From positions 1-47,911 of the forward strand of contig JAGPMK010000004.1 of NCBI GenBank assembly GCA_018052995.1: a DNA stretch of 47,911 nucleotides, written 5' to 3'. Within the stretch, counting starts at the first letter, position 1. Each line of letters opens with the position of its first letter. The DNA is from Syntrophorhabdales bacterium (GTDB lineage: Bacteria; Desulfobacterota; Syntrophorhabdia; Syntrophorhabdales; Syntrophorhabdaceae). Positions 27,098 through 37,167 of the stretch are shown one piece after another. The notes beneath the pieces were generated by a model. The model saw only the letters and a list, made by a program, of their open reading frames with translations. It did not search any database and was not told the origin of the DNA. A program made the position numbers and the translations under genes.

Positions 27098-27730
27098 TTA
27101 AGATCCCTGGGCAAGTCTTATTGCCTTTATCTTCATAAGCCTGGTTGTATTTGACCTCTCCATCTCATCGAGTTTGCTGGTAATGTATTTTATTGTCTCC
27201 TGCATACGAGGTATGACAGTGTATTCCAGGGCATTCACCCTCCGCCTTGTCTTTTCTATCTCGCTGCTCATAAGACGGATTGTCTCTTCAAGCTCTGCCA
27301 TCTTTATAAGCACCGGCATAAACTCCTTGAGGGCAACTATTGCATTATCGAGTTCAGGGGATGTATGTATGTAGGAATACATACCTTGAACCTCTCCAAA
27401 TGTAAACTCTAATCTAGGGACAACCACGCCCATGACCCGTGCTTTTTGCAATGTTAGTTTTATATCCTGCTTTGTGCTCTCCAGGGCATCCTCTGTTATC
27501 TGCCGCGATGAGGTTATATCTGAGATAACAAAAAATTTTAATACCTCAGGGAGTTCCGTGTCCACTCTTAGGCGGTATTCCTTATATGTATTGGCGAGTG
27601 CAATAAACTCTCTCATCAAGCCATCGAGCTTGTCCTTTAAAAGTTTATGTCCTCTTATGGCAACTACAACCCTTTTTTTTAGCCTTAAGAGCTCCATCCT
27701 TGTTGGGTTTACCGCAAGCCTTGCTGACAT
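27098..27730 (-). CDS. ntpD: V/A-type ATPase subunit D
   Basis: A 210-residue central-stalk subunit. It is almost wholly helical, with the conserved N-terminus VNPTRMELLRLKKRVVVAIRG and the C-terminal KTRRRVNALEYTVIPRMQET. Subunit D rotates inside the A3B3 head and couples to the ring through subunit F. It ends the nine-gene operon, two bases after subunit B. Gene names follow the Enterococcus ntp operon. Confidence 0.94.
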   Translation of the reverse strand: MSARLAVNPTRMELLRLKKRVVVAIRGHKLLKDKLDGLMREFIALANTYKEYRLRVDTELPEVLKFFVISDITSSRQITEDALESTKQDIKLTLQKARVMGVVVPRLEFTFGEVQGMYSYIHTSPELDNAIVALKEFMPVLIKMAELEETIRLMSSEIEKTRRRVNALEYTVIPRMQETIKYITSKLDEMERSNTTRLMKIKAIRLAQGS

Positions 27731-27732
27731 CC

Positions 27733-29115
27733 CTATCCCTTTGGCAGATATTTTTCTATATACCTGTCTCTTATCCTTTTCAATTCACCCCTTGGCAGCA
27801 TGGATAGTAACTCCCAACCTATCCTCATGCTCTCCTCTATAGGACGATTTTCATCTTCCCCCTGACGGATAAATCTATCCTCAAATGCATCAGCGAATTT
27901 AACGAATAAAAGATCTACATCGCTCAATGCGGATTCACCGAGGACTACAGCAAGTTCTTTTGCATTTTTGCCCCTTGCATAGGCTGAATACAACTGATTC
28001 ATGAGGTCTGCATGGTCCTCTCTTGTCTTCCCTTCCCCTATCCCCTTATCCTTTAAGCGGGAAAGGGATGGCAGGACATCCACAGGCGGATAGATTCCCC
28101 TTGCATTAAGCCCCCTGTGGATTATAATCTGACCCTCTGTTATATATCCTGTAAGATCGGGAATAGGGTGTGTCTTATCATCCTCTGGCATGGTAAGGAC
28201 TGGAATCTGGGTGATAGAGCCTTTTTTTCCCTTAATCCTACCTGCCCTTTCATAAATGGTTGATAGGTCAGTATACAGATAACCAGGGTAACCTCGTCTG
28301 CCAGGGACCTCCCTTCTTGCTGCAGATATCTCCCGAAGGGCCTCACAATAATTTGTTATATCAGTCATTATAACAAGGACATGCATATCTTTTTCAAAGG
28401 CAAGGTATTCTGCAGCAGTAAGCGCCATCCTTGGGAGGGCTATCCTTTCAATAGGCGGGTCATCAGCAAGGTTAACAAATACCACAGAACGTTCTATTGC
28501 CCCTGTCCTACTAAAATCAGCAATAAAAAACTCTGCCTCCTCAAAGGTAATACCCATTGCTGCAAATACAACAGCAAATCTCTCACCAGTTTTTAAAACC
28601 TGCGCCTGTCTTGCAATCTGAACAGCAAGACGGGAATGGGGCAATCCTGACCCTGAAAAAAGAGGCAATTTCTGTCCACGGACAAGGGTATTTAAAAGGT
28701 CTATGGCGGATATCCCTGTTTGGATGAACTCATTGGGATAATCCCTGGAAAAGGGGTTCATGGGGCTGCCGTTTACATTGAGGTATTTTTCAGGTATTAT
28801 GGGGGGGCTATCATCAATAGGTCTACCAAAACCATCAAAAACCCTGCCCAGCATCTCTATGGCTACACCGAGCTCCATAGCCTTGGCAAGAAATTTTACC
28901 TTTACATCCTGGGGCGAAAGACCTCTTGTCCCCTCAAAGACCTGAACCACGGCCTTATCGCCACTGATCTCAAGCACTCTACCCCTACGCATAGAACCAT
29001 TAGAAAGCCTTACATCTGCCAGTTCTCCATAGGTTACCCCCTCTACGCCCTCAACAATCATAAGGGGTCCCACTATCTCTGTTACTGTTTTATATTCCTT
29101 TGCAATGCCAGCCAT
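27733..29115 (-). CDS. ntpB: V/A-type ATPase subunit B (non-catalytic)
   Basis: A 460-residue head subunit. The fold matches rotary ATPases ([42 protein letters not shown]). The P-loop position reads [19 protein letters not shown] instead of a Walker A GKT, as expected for the non-catalytic subunit. Length is normal. It is separated from subunit A by seven bases. Confidence 0.96.
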   Translation of the reverse strand: MAGIAKEYKTVTEIVGPLMIVEGVEGVTYGELADVRLSNGSMRRGRVLEISGDKAVVQVFEGTRGLSPQDVKVKFLAKAMELGVAIEMLGRVFDGFGRPIDDSPPIIPEKYLNVNGSPMNPFSRDYPNEFIQTGISAIDLLNTLVRGQKLPLFSGSGLPHSRLAVQIARQAQVLKTGERFAVVFAAMGITFEEAEFFIADFSRTGAIERSVVFVNLADDPPIERIALPRMALTAAEYLAFEKDMHVLVIMTDITNYCEALREISAARREVPGRRGYPGYLYTDLSTIYERAGRIKGKKGSITQIPVLTMPEDDKTHPIPDLTGYITEGQIIIHRGLNARGIYPPVDVLPSLSRLKDKGIGEGKTREDHADLMNQLYSAYARGKNAKELAVVLGESALSDVDLLFVKFADAFEDRFIRQGEDENRPIEESMRIGWELLSMLPRGELKRIRDRYIEKYLPKG

Positions 29116-29122
29116 CTCTACC

Positions 29123-30880
29123 TCACCATGTTAATGAAACAATAGTGCCTTCTATCTTCTTCTCAATGATACTGAACTGTTCAAGGTCGTCTTCAGGTAT
29201 GAGCTTTGCCCTGGCAATATCTTCCAGAACATCCATCCTTGTAATGGCAACAAGAGATGCACCATCCTTGAATGCCCTTTGTATACTATCGTAATAGTGC
29301 AGTATAAGCCTTAATAATCTATACTGCTTTTCTATGGATGTGCAGGTATCGATATCATCAAAGGCATTTTGATGGAGAAAATCCTCCCTTATCATCTTCG
29401 CTGCCTGTAATAGGAGCCTGTCTTCTTGGGGAAGGGCATCGATGCCCACAAGCCGAACGAGTTCTTCAAGTTCTGCCTCCCTCTGAAGAATCTCCATAGC
29501 CCTTTTTCTGTTCACTGACCATTGGGAATCAAACCTTTTATCTGAGTGTCTATCCACCACATCCTGATATAGGGAATAGGATGTAAGCCAGTTTATCGCT
29601 GGAAAATGCCGTGAAAATGCAAGCTTATCGTCAAGCCCCCAGAATACCTTCACAACCCTGAGTGTTGCCTGCACCACTGGCTCAGAGAGGTCACCCCCCG
29701 GTGGAGACACAGCGCCTATTACAGTGATGGCGCCCCTTCTCTCATCAGAACCAAGACAGACTACACTCCCTGCCCGTTCATAAAAACCAGCTATTCTGGA
29801 GCCAAGATATGCAGGATATCCCTCTTCCCCGGGCATCTCTTCAAGCCTCCCCGAGATCTCCCTCATTGCCTCTGCCCATCGGCTTGTGGAATCTGCCATA
29901 AGGGCTACAGAATAGCCCATATCCCTATAGTACTCAGCAATGGCTATACCCGTGAATACACTTGCCTCCCTTGCTGCAACAGGCATATTTGATGTATTAG
30001 CTACAAGCACGGTCCTCTCCATAAGGGGTTCACCTGATGCAGGATCCTTAAGATGGGGGAACTCCATGAGGACATCGGTCATCTCATTACCGCGCTCGCC
30101 ACAGCCTACATATACAACTATCTGGGCATCTGCCCACTTGGCGAGCTGATGCTGGACTACGGTCTTTCCGCTGCCAAAGGGGCCTGGAACACAGGCGGTG
30201 CCTCCCTTTGTAATCGGAAAAAACATATCTATAACCCTCTGTCCTGTAACCATGGTCTCAACCGGGACAAGCTTCCTCTTTACAGGACGGGCCTCCCTTA
30301 CGGGCCATCTCTGCACCATAGTTACATTGTGCGCGCCATCTTCACCATCTATGACAGCCACAACCTCATCCACATTACCTATTAATGGCTCTATTTTTTT
30401 AATTACGCCAGAGATGCCTGGGGGCACCATAATCTTATGGGCAATAAGGTTACTTTCTTTAACTGTGCCAAGGATATCGCCAGGCACTACCCTATTCCCT
30501 ATTTTTGCAGATGGCTTGAATTCCCATTTCACCGACCTGTCTAGGGCAGGTCTCTCAGCACCACGGACAATGTATTCCCCAAAATCACAGGACAATCTAT
30601 CAAGAGGTCTCTGAACACCATCATAGATGGATCTTATAAGCCCTGGTCCAAGCTCTACACTCAAGGGTTCTCCTGTTCTCCACACAGGCTGCCCAGGGCC
30701 AATGCCCTCGGTCTCCTCGTAGACCTGGATAGAATAGCTATCACCTTTTATCTCGATTATCTCCCCGAACAACCTATCCTCACCCACCCTGACCATCTCA
30801 TACATCCTCGCACCCGTGAGCCCTTTGGCTACCACAAGGGGACCTGAAACCTTTATGACCTCTCCTCTAATCTCAATCAT
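29123..30880 (-). CDS. ntpA: V/A-type ATPase catalytic subunit A
   Basis: A 585-residue catalytic subunit. Walker A is GPFGSGKT at residues 233-240 (Lys239), and the adjoining non-homologous region typical of V/A types runs through residues about 110-190. The arginine- and glutamate-bearing motifs [13 protein letters not shown] and [20 protein letters not shown] are intact. It hydrolyses or makes ATP in the cytoplasmic head. Ten bases separate it from subunit F. Confidence 0.97.
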   Translation of the reverse strand: MIEIRGEVIKVSGPLVVAKGLTGARMYEMVRVGEDRLFGEIIEIKGDSYSIQVYEETEGIGPGQPVWRTGEPLSVELGPGLIRSIYDGVQRPLDRLSCDFGEYIVRGAERPALDRSVKWEFKPSAKIGNRVVPGDILGTVKESNLIAHKIMVPPGISGVIKKIEPLIGNVDEVVAVIDGEDGAHNVTMVQRWPVREARPVKRKLVPVETMVTGQRVIDMFFPITKGGTACVPGPFGSGKTVVQHQLAKWADAQIVVYVGCGERGNEMTDVLMEFPHLKDPASGEPLMERTVLVANTSNMPVAAREASVFTGIAIAEYYRDMGYSVALMADSTSRWAEAMREISGRLEEMPGEEGYPAYLGSRIAGFYERAGSVVCLGSDERRGAITVIGAVSPPGGDLSEPVVQATLRVVKVFWGLDDKLAFSRHFPAINWLTSYSLYQDVVDRHSDKRFDSQWSVNRKRAMEILQREAELEELVRLVGIDALPQEDRLLLQAAKMIREDFLHQNAFDDIDTCTSIEKQYRLLRLILHYYDSIQRAFKDGASLVAITRMDVLEDIARAKLIPEDDLEQFSIIEKKIEGTIVSLTW

Positions 30881-30890
30881 ACCCCGATCC

Positions 30891-31226
30891 TTAATCCTTT
30901 TTATTTATATCCTTTCCAAGGATATCTATACCTATGGAACGTTCAACAGCCCGGCTCATCATAAAAAAACTTGTATGCCTGCTCCCTTCATGGGTTGGTA
31001 TCAGGGTGATAACAGCACTGCTTCTGTTTTGGAACTCATTGATTGCCTCCTGGTTTCCCTCTGCCATACTCTCTGTTACAACCACAAGACCAACCTCTTG
31101 GTCTGAGGAGATAGTAATAAGTGTCTGCATGAGTTTTGCGTTATCCTCAAGGGCAATAATCTCAAACCCCATTGCCTTGAACCCCAAAATTAGGTGCTTC
31201 TCGCCTACTGCTATAGCCTTAGACAT
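30891..31226 (-). CDS. ntpG: V/A-type ATPase subunit F
   Basis: A 111-residue central-stalk subunit with a Rossmann-like N-terminal part ([19 protein letters not shown]) followed by [12 protein letters not shown] and [10 protein letters not shown]. Its start overlaps the end of subunit C by eight bases. In Enterococcus naming the F subunit gene is ntpG. The call rests on family resemblance and on its exact position in the conserved order. Confidence 0.9.
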   Translation of the reverse strand: MSKAIAVGEKHLILGFKAMGFEIIALEDNAKLMQTLITISSDQEVGLVVVTESMAEGNQEAINEFQNRSSAVITLIPTHEGSRHTSFFMMSRAVERSIGIDILGKDINKKD

Positions 31227-32211
31227 AACAATCTCTCAGCCTATTCCTTAAAAAACCAGGATCTACCCTGTTAATCCTGCCTACCACAATCAGTTTGAGA
31301 TTCTGGATCTCTGTTAAAAGCCCCAGAATAAATGCGAATACCCTCTCCGGTCCTGCTGTCTGATATGCCCCATCGTGGGCAATCCTTGAAAGATAGTTCA
31401 TTACCCTGTAGTCAAAGACAGATGTGTTGTCTGCCTCTTCATATTCAGAGCACTCAAATAATATATCTCCTATCTCCCCGCCTATTATAGCCCTCCAGTT
31501 TTCAATGCCGCCTACCCCTGCGAGCTCATCTATTAAATAAGTAAAATCACCGACAGGGGGGAGATATTGTTGATACCTCTTTAGGGATATACCCTGATTC
31601 AATGCCCTCCATAGGATTATGATGAGATGGGATATAACCCTGTAGCGGATATATTTTCTTATAAGCCCCGAGTCTGTCTGATGCGAATACAAGATAAGAT
31701 GTCTGAGATATGCGCCATCAATCATTATGTCAAGGTTGCCTGAGCCTGTATCAAATAACTCTGAGTCTGACCATTGTGGCGATTCCCTGAAGGAAGGGGG
31801 TAGGTAACTGTAATCACCATCTGCTATTGCCAGAAGCATATCTATGGAAAAGAGACAGGGTGGAAACAGAAATGTCTTTTTTCCTACCATGGCTGTCTTG
31901 AGATTGAGATAGTCATTCTTGATAAGAAATATATCCACAGGCAGAGACAAAGGGCAGTCGCCCCTTATGGAGAAGGCAATATCATTAAAACACCTATCGA
32001 AGACAGCCGAGAAATCCTCTCCAAGCCACATAGCGCCTGGTGAAATATAATCCCTAAGGAATGTATCCTGAAGAAGGACAACAACATCATCTACCTTTTC
32101 AATATTTATCATGTTTAAAAAAAACTCTTTAGGGAGAAAACCGGACTCAAGGACGCTTATCCTGCCTGAGACAAAACCCCATTTTGGTTTATTAGGTATC
32201 TTGGGTATCAC
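31219..32211 (-). CDS. ntpC: V/A-type ATPase subunit C
   Basis: A 330-residue helical funnel subunit that links the central stalk to the membrane ring (related to eukaryotic subunit d). Typical features are the N-terminal YVSGRISVLE-type start (here FVSGRISVLESGFL), KNDYLNLKTAMVG and the C-terminal LTEIQNLKLIVVGRI. The start is GTG, overlapping the TGA of subunit E as GTGA, so translation is coupled. Confidence 0.92.
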   Translation of the reverse strand: MIPKIPNKPKWGFVSGRISVLESGFLPKEFFLNMINIEKVDDVVVLLQDTFLRDYISPGAMWLGEDFSAVFDRCFNDIAFSIRGDCPLSLPVDIFLIKNDYLNLKTAMVGKKTFLFPPCLFSIDMLLAIADGDYSYLPPSFRESPQWSDSELFDTGSGNLDIMIDGAYLRHLILYSHQTDSGLIRKYIRYRVISHLIIILWRALNQGISLKRYQQYLPPVGDFTYLIDELAGVGGIENWRAIIGGEIGDILFECSEYEEADNTSVFDYRVMNYLSRIAHDGAYQTAGPERVFAFILGLLTEIQNLKLIVVGRINRVDPGFLRNRLRDCYV

Positions 32212-32810
32212 CTTAAACCCTCAAAAGAAAATAACCCTTTGGCCATGAAAGGTAATATATCTTTTCTTATATCCATAAGTATCAGGTCTAATGTCTGGTC
32301 TACCTCATAATCGTCGGTCACAAAAATAAAACCACCCCTTTCTGGAAGCATTGATGATTCATCAAGGACAATCTTTGTGTCCTCACCCCTTGTCTTATTG
32401 ATTTTTGATAGAGCCTTTCTGAATACCTCTATGTCATCCCTATGAACCCTAATCCTACCCCCTGAGTTTTGAGAGATTTTTTCTAAAATTGATGTCATTA
32501 AAGACCCGTATTTTTCCTCTTCTAAACCCAAAACCCTCTCTTTTGCCTTTTCAAAGATAGTATCTATAAGCCTGTTTCTTTTTTCAAGGACCTGCTTACC
32601 TGCGGTTCCTCTGAACTGAATAAGTCTGCGATTGAACTCCTCAACTATTGCAGAGGTTTTTGCCTTATATAGTCTCTCAAACTCCTTGTCTATCTCCCTC
32701 TTTTTTTTATCTAAGAGGAGTTCAACATTCTTCTTTGCTGTCTCTACAATGCTTTTTGCATCCTTCATTGCATCTGACAGCACTGCCTCACGAATATGCT
32801 CTATCCCCAT
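32208..32810 (-). CDS. ntpE: V/A-type ATPase subunit E
   Basis: A 200-residue peripheral-stalk subunit. A long N-terminal coiled coil (about residues 10-95, with LLDKKKREIDKEFERLYKA) precedes a globular C-terminal domain with GRIRVHRDDIEVF and GGFIFVTDDYEVDQTLD. It pairs with the G/H coiled-coil subunit to hold the head still. It overlaps subunit C by four bases. Confidence 0.9.
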   Translation of the reverse strand: MGIEHIREAVLSDAMKDAKSIVETAKKNVELLLDKKKREIDKEFERLYKAKTSAIVEEFNRRLIQFRGTAGKQVLEKRNRLIDTIFEKAKERVLGLEEEKYGSLMTSILEKISQNSGGRIRVHRDDIEVFRKALSKINKTRGEDTKIVLDESSMLPERGGFIFVTDDYEVDQTLDLILMDIRKDILPFMAKGLFSFEGLR

Positions 32811-32834
32811 GGCACAACCACGTATTATATTGTT

Positions 32835-33365
32835 CTACTGCCCTAAAAACTTCAGGGCAAGAGGCTGGGTTAAAAATATAATGAACAGAACTGTTGCGAG
32901 AAGCCCCACGACTGCATATGTCTCGACGAATGCAGGAAAGAGTATTGCCCTGCCTGCTGCCTCAGGTCTTCTTGCAATGAGGGAGATGCCTGCTGCTGAT
33001 GCCTCGCCCTGTTTTATAGCAGCGATAAACTGGGCAATGCCGCAGCCAAGCCCTACAAAAAACATGGCAATGCCCGTGCCAGGGGTAATCTTGATTGCCG
33101 AACCGCCTATTAATCCTGTCTGGGTCATAATAAGTATGGCAGCGATAAAGCCGTAAAATCCCTGAGTCCCTGGAAGAGCGAGCATTACGAGCATCTTGCC
33201 AAAGAGCTCTGGTTTTTCCCTTAAAACCCCTGCGCATTGATGGGCTGCGATCGCTATACCCCATGCAGAACCCGCACCAGCCAGGCCAAACGCAAGCCCG
33301 GCGCCACCATAGCAAAGACCTCTTCCCAACTCAATCCATTCAGGCGACATCCTTTCCTCCTCCAT
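32835..33365 (-). CDS. ntpK: V/A-type ATPase subunit K (rotor proteolipid, sodium-type motif)
   Basis: A duplicated four-helix rotor subunit, up to 176 residues. Only the second hairpin has the carboxylate (Glu148 in FVETYAVVG); the first has Gln68 in LPGTQGFYGF. Against Enterococcus hirae NtpK, the sodium ligands Leu61, Thr64, Gln65, Gln110 and Glu139 match Leu64, Thr67, Gln68, Gln119 and Glu148. This strongly suggests Na+ transport. The annotated ATG begins ATGGAGGAGG, itself a ribosome-binding sequence for an in-frame ATG at 33350. The true start is probably 33350 (171 residues). Confidence 0.94.
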   Translation of the reverse strand: MEEERMSPEWIELGRGLCYGGAGLAFGLAGAGSAWGIAIAAHQCAGVLREKPELFGKMLVMLALPGTQGFYGFIAAILIMTQTGLIGGSAIKITPGTGIAMFFVGLGCGIAQFIAAIKQGEASAAGISLIARRPEAAGRAILFPAFVETYAVVGLLATVLFIIFLTQPLALKFLGQ

Positions 33366-33389
33366 CGTTCATATTTAAAATACTAAAAC

Positions 33390-35447
33390 TCATTCAACCA
33401 CCTTTTTAATAATACATATGTTTGTATCAAAACCAAGGGGCTGAAACTGCCTTGCCCCTCCCTCATAGAACCTGCCAAAAAACTCAACAAAGATGAGCCT
33501 CATGGAGTGGACAAACGCGCCAAGGGCACTTATTAAAAAATTAAAGATATGCCCTATGGCAAGCACTATTATAAAAAAAATTATGCCCACATAAGGGATG
33601 TCCTTCAGCATCCCTGCCATGAGATTAAATGCCATTGCAACAATAGATGTTGTCAAACCAAGGGCAAGCAAACGGCAATATGACAGGATGTCGCCTATAA
33701 ATGCTGTAATCCCATAGCTGCCTACAATCCCGTATAGACTTACGACACCCGCTGCAATCCTCTTGAATATCCCCTCCATTCCCCTACCCTGAGTAAATAT
33801 CAATCCTAATGCACCAGCAACAAAAAGGACTATACCGGTATTCAGGAGCGTAGATGGTATATCTGTAAACACCTTCCCTGCCATGAGAAGAACCCCCGTG
33901 AGGGTTATAATCCAGCATATGCCATCTGAAAAAATCCCGATAAAATCTCTCTTCTGGTATGCACCATACATCTTGAGGGTAATGCCAAAAAACTGGTTCA
34001 ACACCCCGAGCCCAATAGCTATTATCAATGCAGGTATGGTCTTGTCCATCGGGTCAATTAGGACAAATCGTTGCTGCAGTCTCAGCAGTATATTGCCCTC
34101 ACCAAGATATTCGGGCCTGCATAGGTCTCCAAACCAAGAGCCTGTAATAGCGCCAAATATGATACTGCTTATACCACCATACATAAGGATACGGGAGAGA
34201 TTATTTACGCCCCTGTATTGCCTTGTCTTGCTATTCAGATATGTACCTAAGATGGTGAGCATAATACCATAGCAGACATCACTGAAGCATATCCCGAAAA
34301 ATACATAGAAATTAATCTGCATAAAGGGGGTTGGATCAAAACTCCTGTAATGGGGGAGACCAAACATCTCGGTAAGAAGCTGGATGGGCCTCAAAAGATA
34401 TGGGACAAAGATGCTCACGGGCACATCCTCATCCGGGGCAGGATCCTCCATGGTAACCACAGATTCAGGAAATTCCTTTTCCATCATGGTGTTAAACTTA
34501 TTTATATCCTTTGCCCTTATATAACCGCTTATTATATATACCCATCTACCCTCCACACCTTTCATGGCGGCTATCTGTCTATTTCTGACATTAGTCCAGT
34601 ATGCCTTGAGGATCAAAAGGGGTCTCCTACCCTCACCAGGTCTCTCTCCCTGGGTCATAAGTCTCACCTTTTTTGCTGCATCTGCAAGTTTTTCCCTGTA
34701 TTGCTCTATATCAGCCTCAAGCTCGAGTATACGCTCACTTATCTTCTCTCTCCTTTTAGGAAGCTGTATCTCCTCAAAGCCGATATCCTCAAGACCTTTT
34801 TTTACCTTATCAGTATCCTCTTTTAGAAACACAAACACCATCTTTATCCTTGCATCTGCCGTATCTCTCTTAGACCTGCTGCCCCCATAGGGAATCTCTT
34901 CCCATGCCGCCCATATCCATGGCTCCTTTTTGTCATCTATTAAGGGCATATTTTTCACAGGGACATATCCAATCATCATAACAATCCATTTGGTTGAATA
35001 GATTTTCTCCAGGTCAACAGGGATATCAGACAGGGGTCTAAGCTCCTCTAGCTCGCCCTCTATCTCTGATATAATTCTTTCTGCGCCTCTATATAACTCA
35101 TCAAGCTCCACTGCATAACGGTAATTTTTCTCAAGGCTATAGTTAGTAAGAGCATGGTCTATCTCTTCCTCAGATGTTACAATGGGAAGAGGTGTAAGGC
35201 TTTTTATAAAACTCTCCTTTTCAGGTGAAAAGGCATTCATAAGATTTAAAATAAAATCTATTTTATTCAGGTTATTATCTGCCTCTGTTGTATTTGTTTT
35301 GAGCTGCTGGAAAGGCATATCCTCTTTAAGTGTGCCCTGGATATCTATCACCTCCATAACGCCCAGCCTATTTATGGATTTAATGAGGCGCCTGTGTGCC
35401 TGCCTTGTGGTTACAACAGTTATCTTTTTTAATGGTTCTATTGCCAT
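33390..35447 (-). CDS. ntpI: V/A-type ATPase subunit I
   Basis: A 685-residue stator subunit equivalent to eukaryotic subunit a. A cytoplasmic N-terminal half (about residues 1-330) has coiled-coil arms. The membrane half starts near FMQINFYVFFGICFSDVCYG and includes ITAFIGDILSYCRLLALGL, whose arginine is the one that faces the K ring. Later helices contain FNFLISALGAFVHSMRLIFV. ATG with AGGTGA upstream; 11 bases from the first gene of the operon. Confidence 0.95.
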   Translation of the reverse strand: MAIEPLKKITVVTTRQAHRRLIKSINRLGVMEVIDIQGTLKEDMPFQQLKTNTTEADNNLNKIDFILNLMNAFSPEKESFIKSLTPLPIVTSEEEIDHALTNYSLEKNYRYAVELDELYRGAERIISEIEGELEELRPLSDIPVDLEKIYSTKWIVMMIGYVPVKNMPLIDDKKEPWIWAAWEEIPYGGSRSKRDTADARIKMVFVFLKEDTDKVKKGLEDIGFEEIQLPKRREKISERILELEADIEQYREKLADAAKKVRLMTQGERPGEGRRPLLILKAYWTNVRNRQIAAMKGVEGRWVYIISGYIRAKDINKFNTMMEKEFPESVVTMEDPAPDEDVPVSIFVPYLLRPIQLLTEMFGLPHYRSFDPTPFMQINFYVFFGICFSDVCYGIMLTILGTYLNSKTRQYRGVNNLSRILMYGGISSIIFGAITGSWFGDLCRPEYLGEGNILLRLQQRFVLIDPMDKTIPALIIAIGLGVLNQFFGITLKMYGAYQKRDFIGIFSDGICWIITLTGVLLMAGKVFTDIPSTLLNTGIVLFVAGALGLIFTQGRGMEGIFKRIAAGVVSLYGIVGSYGITAFIGDILSYCRLLALGLTTSIVAMAFNLMAGMLKDIPYVGIIFFIIVLAIGHIFNFLISALGAFVHSMRLIFVEFFGRFYEGGARQFQPLGFDTNICIIKKVVE

Positions 35448-35458
35448 GGGTTAGTCAC

Positions 35459-35770
35459 CTATATTTCCTGTAATCTCGACAGGATCATCTTAATCTGACT
35501 TGCAATGATATGTTCAGGTATACTGTCTATATGCCTGATGGTTTCTCTGATCTCATCCTCGTATTGAGAAAGGCTTTTGATATAATCTTCCTCTACCTTT
35601 TTTTGAAATGCAGCAAGCATCTCATCCATCTCCTCGATCTTCTTTTTTCGGTATAACTCTATCTCATCCTCACAATCCCTTTCTATCTGTTTTGCCTCAA
35701 TACGAGCCCTCTCCAATATTGAATCAGCCTCTTTTTCTATGGCTATGGCATCCTCCATGAGGGTATGCAT
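35459..35770 (-). CDS. ntpF: V/A-type ATPase subunit G/H (peripheral-stalk coiled coil)
   Basis: A 103-residue charged coiled-coil protein (DAIAIEKEADSILERARIEA, then CEDEIELYRKKKIEEMDEML). Size, coiled coil and position at the head of the operon match subunit G/H (ntpF in Enterococcus), the partner of subunit E. Sequence conservation in this family is low, so the call leans on context. An AGGAGAGG-type site precedes the ATG. Confidence 0.85.
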   Translation of the reverse strand: MHTLMEDAIAIEKEADSILERARIEAKQIERDCEDEIELYRKKKIEEMDEMLAAFQKKVEEDYIKSLSQYEDEIRETIRHIDSIPEHIIASQIKMILSRLQEI

Positions 35771-35846
35771 ATCCTCTCCTTTTATGGATTATTTATTTTT
35801 AATGAAGAGATACAGAATGTTGTCCATTCCCTATTGTTTTTCTATC

Positions 35847-35875
35847 ATATATCAAATAGGCAAAAACCTGTCAAG
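35847..35875 (-). promoter_or_regulatory. Sigma-70 promoter for the V/A-type ATPase operon
   Basis: On the minus strand a perfect TTGACA (35870-35875) lies 17 bases from TATATG (35847-35852); TATGAT at 19 bases is an alternative -10. It would start RNA about 70 bases before the first gene and drive all nine genes. Spacing and -35 match make this one of the better promoters in the window. Confidence 0.65.
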
Positions 35876-35969
35876 TTTAATTGGACTAAAAAGCAATGAT
35901 TAGGGATAATATGTGACTGAATATAGGCTATAGACATAGAAACATTTCAGGAAACTGTTTTACATCTGA

Positions 35970-35998
35970 TTGTGGTTTCTCTAAATTTTGTTTATAAT
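35970..35998 (+). promoter_or_regulatory. Sigma-70 promoter for rlmN
   Basis: TTGTGG (35970-35975), 17 bases, then a perfect TATAAT (35993-35998). The transcript would start near 36005, about 55 bases before the rlmN ATG. It diverges from the V/A-ATPase promoter about 100 bases away; the region between them shows nothing else recognisable. Confidence 0.6.
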
Positions 35999-36060
35999 GA
36001 ATTAGGGTTTTTGAAGATTGTCACAATGTCAAAGATAGGGAAAAGACAGGGATATATACC

Positions 36061-37137
36061 ATGGTGAATCTTTTTGGATTAACACTTAAAGAGCTTGAGG
36101 ATGCCATAGGTGGCACGGGCAAAGAAAGATACAGGGCAAGACAGATCTACAGATGGGTTTATAACAAAGGCGTATATGACCTCTCAATGATGGATAACAT
36201 CCCAAAAGGCTTAAGGGTTTTATTTAAGGATATGTTTATTACAGAGGCTCTCAAGCCCGTTGAATACCTTACATCTACTGACGGTTCTGTGAAATTCTCC
36301 TTTAAGACAGAGGATGATAATACAGTGGAGAGTGTCCTTATACCAGAAAAAAACAGGCTGACCTTATGCGTATCGAGCCAGATAGGATGCAGGATGGCCT
36401 GTAGCTTCTGTGTAACCGGAAAGATGGGTTTCATAAGGAATCTTGAGACGCATGAGATAATCGGTCAGGTCATTGGGGTAAAAAAGTACCTCGATGAATC
36501 TGGTAAAATTAATGATATACACCCTGAAAGGATTACCAACATTGTCTTTATGGGCATGGGTGAGCCTATGGATAATCTTGACAATGTTTTAAAGGCAATA
36601 GAGATTTTAAAGGAGCCCCTTGGTCTCGACCTCTCCAGAAGAAGGATTACTGTATCTACAGCAGGTCTCCTCGGGGGGTTAAGGAGGCTTCAGCCTGGCA
36701 CAGTGGGTATTGCCATATCATTAAATGCCGCAGATGAACAAAAAAGAACAGAGATCATGCCTATCAATCGTTTGTATCCCATAAGGGATATTATAGATTT
36801 TGTCAGGCACTATAAAGGTAGCCCAAGAGAACGTATTACATTTGAGTATGTCCTCCTGAAGGACTTCAATGACTCCCTCGATGATGCAGGGATGCTCCAT
36901 GAGCTCCTCAAAAACATACGGTGTAAGGTAAACCTTATACCATTTAATGAATCGCCCTATTCTCAATTCAGGACCCCTGATCAAAAGACAGTAGATAGGT
37001 TTCATTCATATCTGATTAATAAGCACATGACAGCCATAGTCAGAAATTCAAGAGGGTATGATGTAAAGGGTGCATGCGGTCAGCTTGGCATGACCTACCT
37101 GAAGTCAAAACAAATGGATATGGTCTATTATGGATAA
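36061..37137 (+). CDS. rlmN: Dual-specificity RNA methyltransferase RlmN
   Basis: A 358-residue radical-SAM enzyme that methylates C2 of adenosine in 23S rRNA (A2503) and in tRNA (A37). The cluster motif CRMACSFC gives Cys110, Cys114 and Cys117. The resolving or methyl-carrying cysteine near the C-terminus is Cys339 in GYDVKGACGQLG. The GMGEPMDNLDNV segment is the SAM-binding region. Length is normal. It shares its reading frame with downstream hflX; only a TAA and 46 codons separate it from the first hflX ATG. Confidence 0.95.
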   Translation: MVNLFGLTLKELEDAIGGTGKERYRARQIYRWVYNKGVYDLSMMDNIPKGLRVLFKDMFITEALKPVEYLTSTDGSVKFSFKTEDDNTVESVLIPEKNRLTLCVSSQIGCRMACSFCVTGKMGFIRNLETHEIIGQVIGVKKYLDESGKINDIHPERITNIVFMGMGEPMDNLDNVLKAIEILKEPLGLDLSRRRITVSTAGLLGGLRRLQPGTVGIAISLNAADEQKRTEIMPINRLYPIRDIIDFVRHYKGSPRERITFEYVLLKDFNDSLDDAGMLHELLKNIRCKVNLIPFNESPYSQFRTPDQKTVDRFHSYLINKHMTAIVRNSRGYDVKGACGQLGMTYLKSKQMDMVYYG

Positions 37138-37167
37138 TGCCTTTATTTATACTCGAGGGGGAATATA

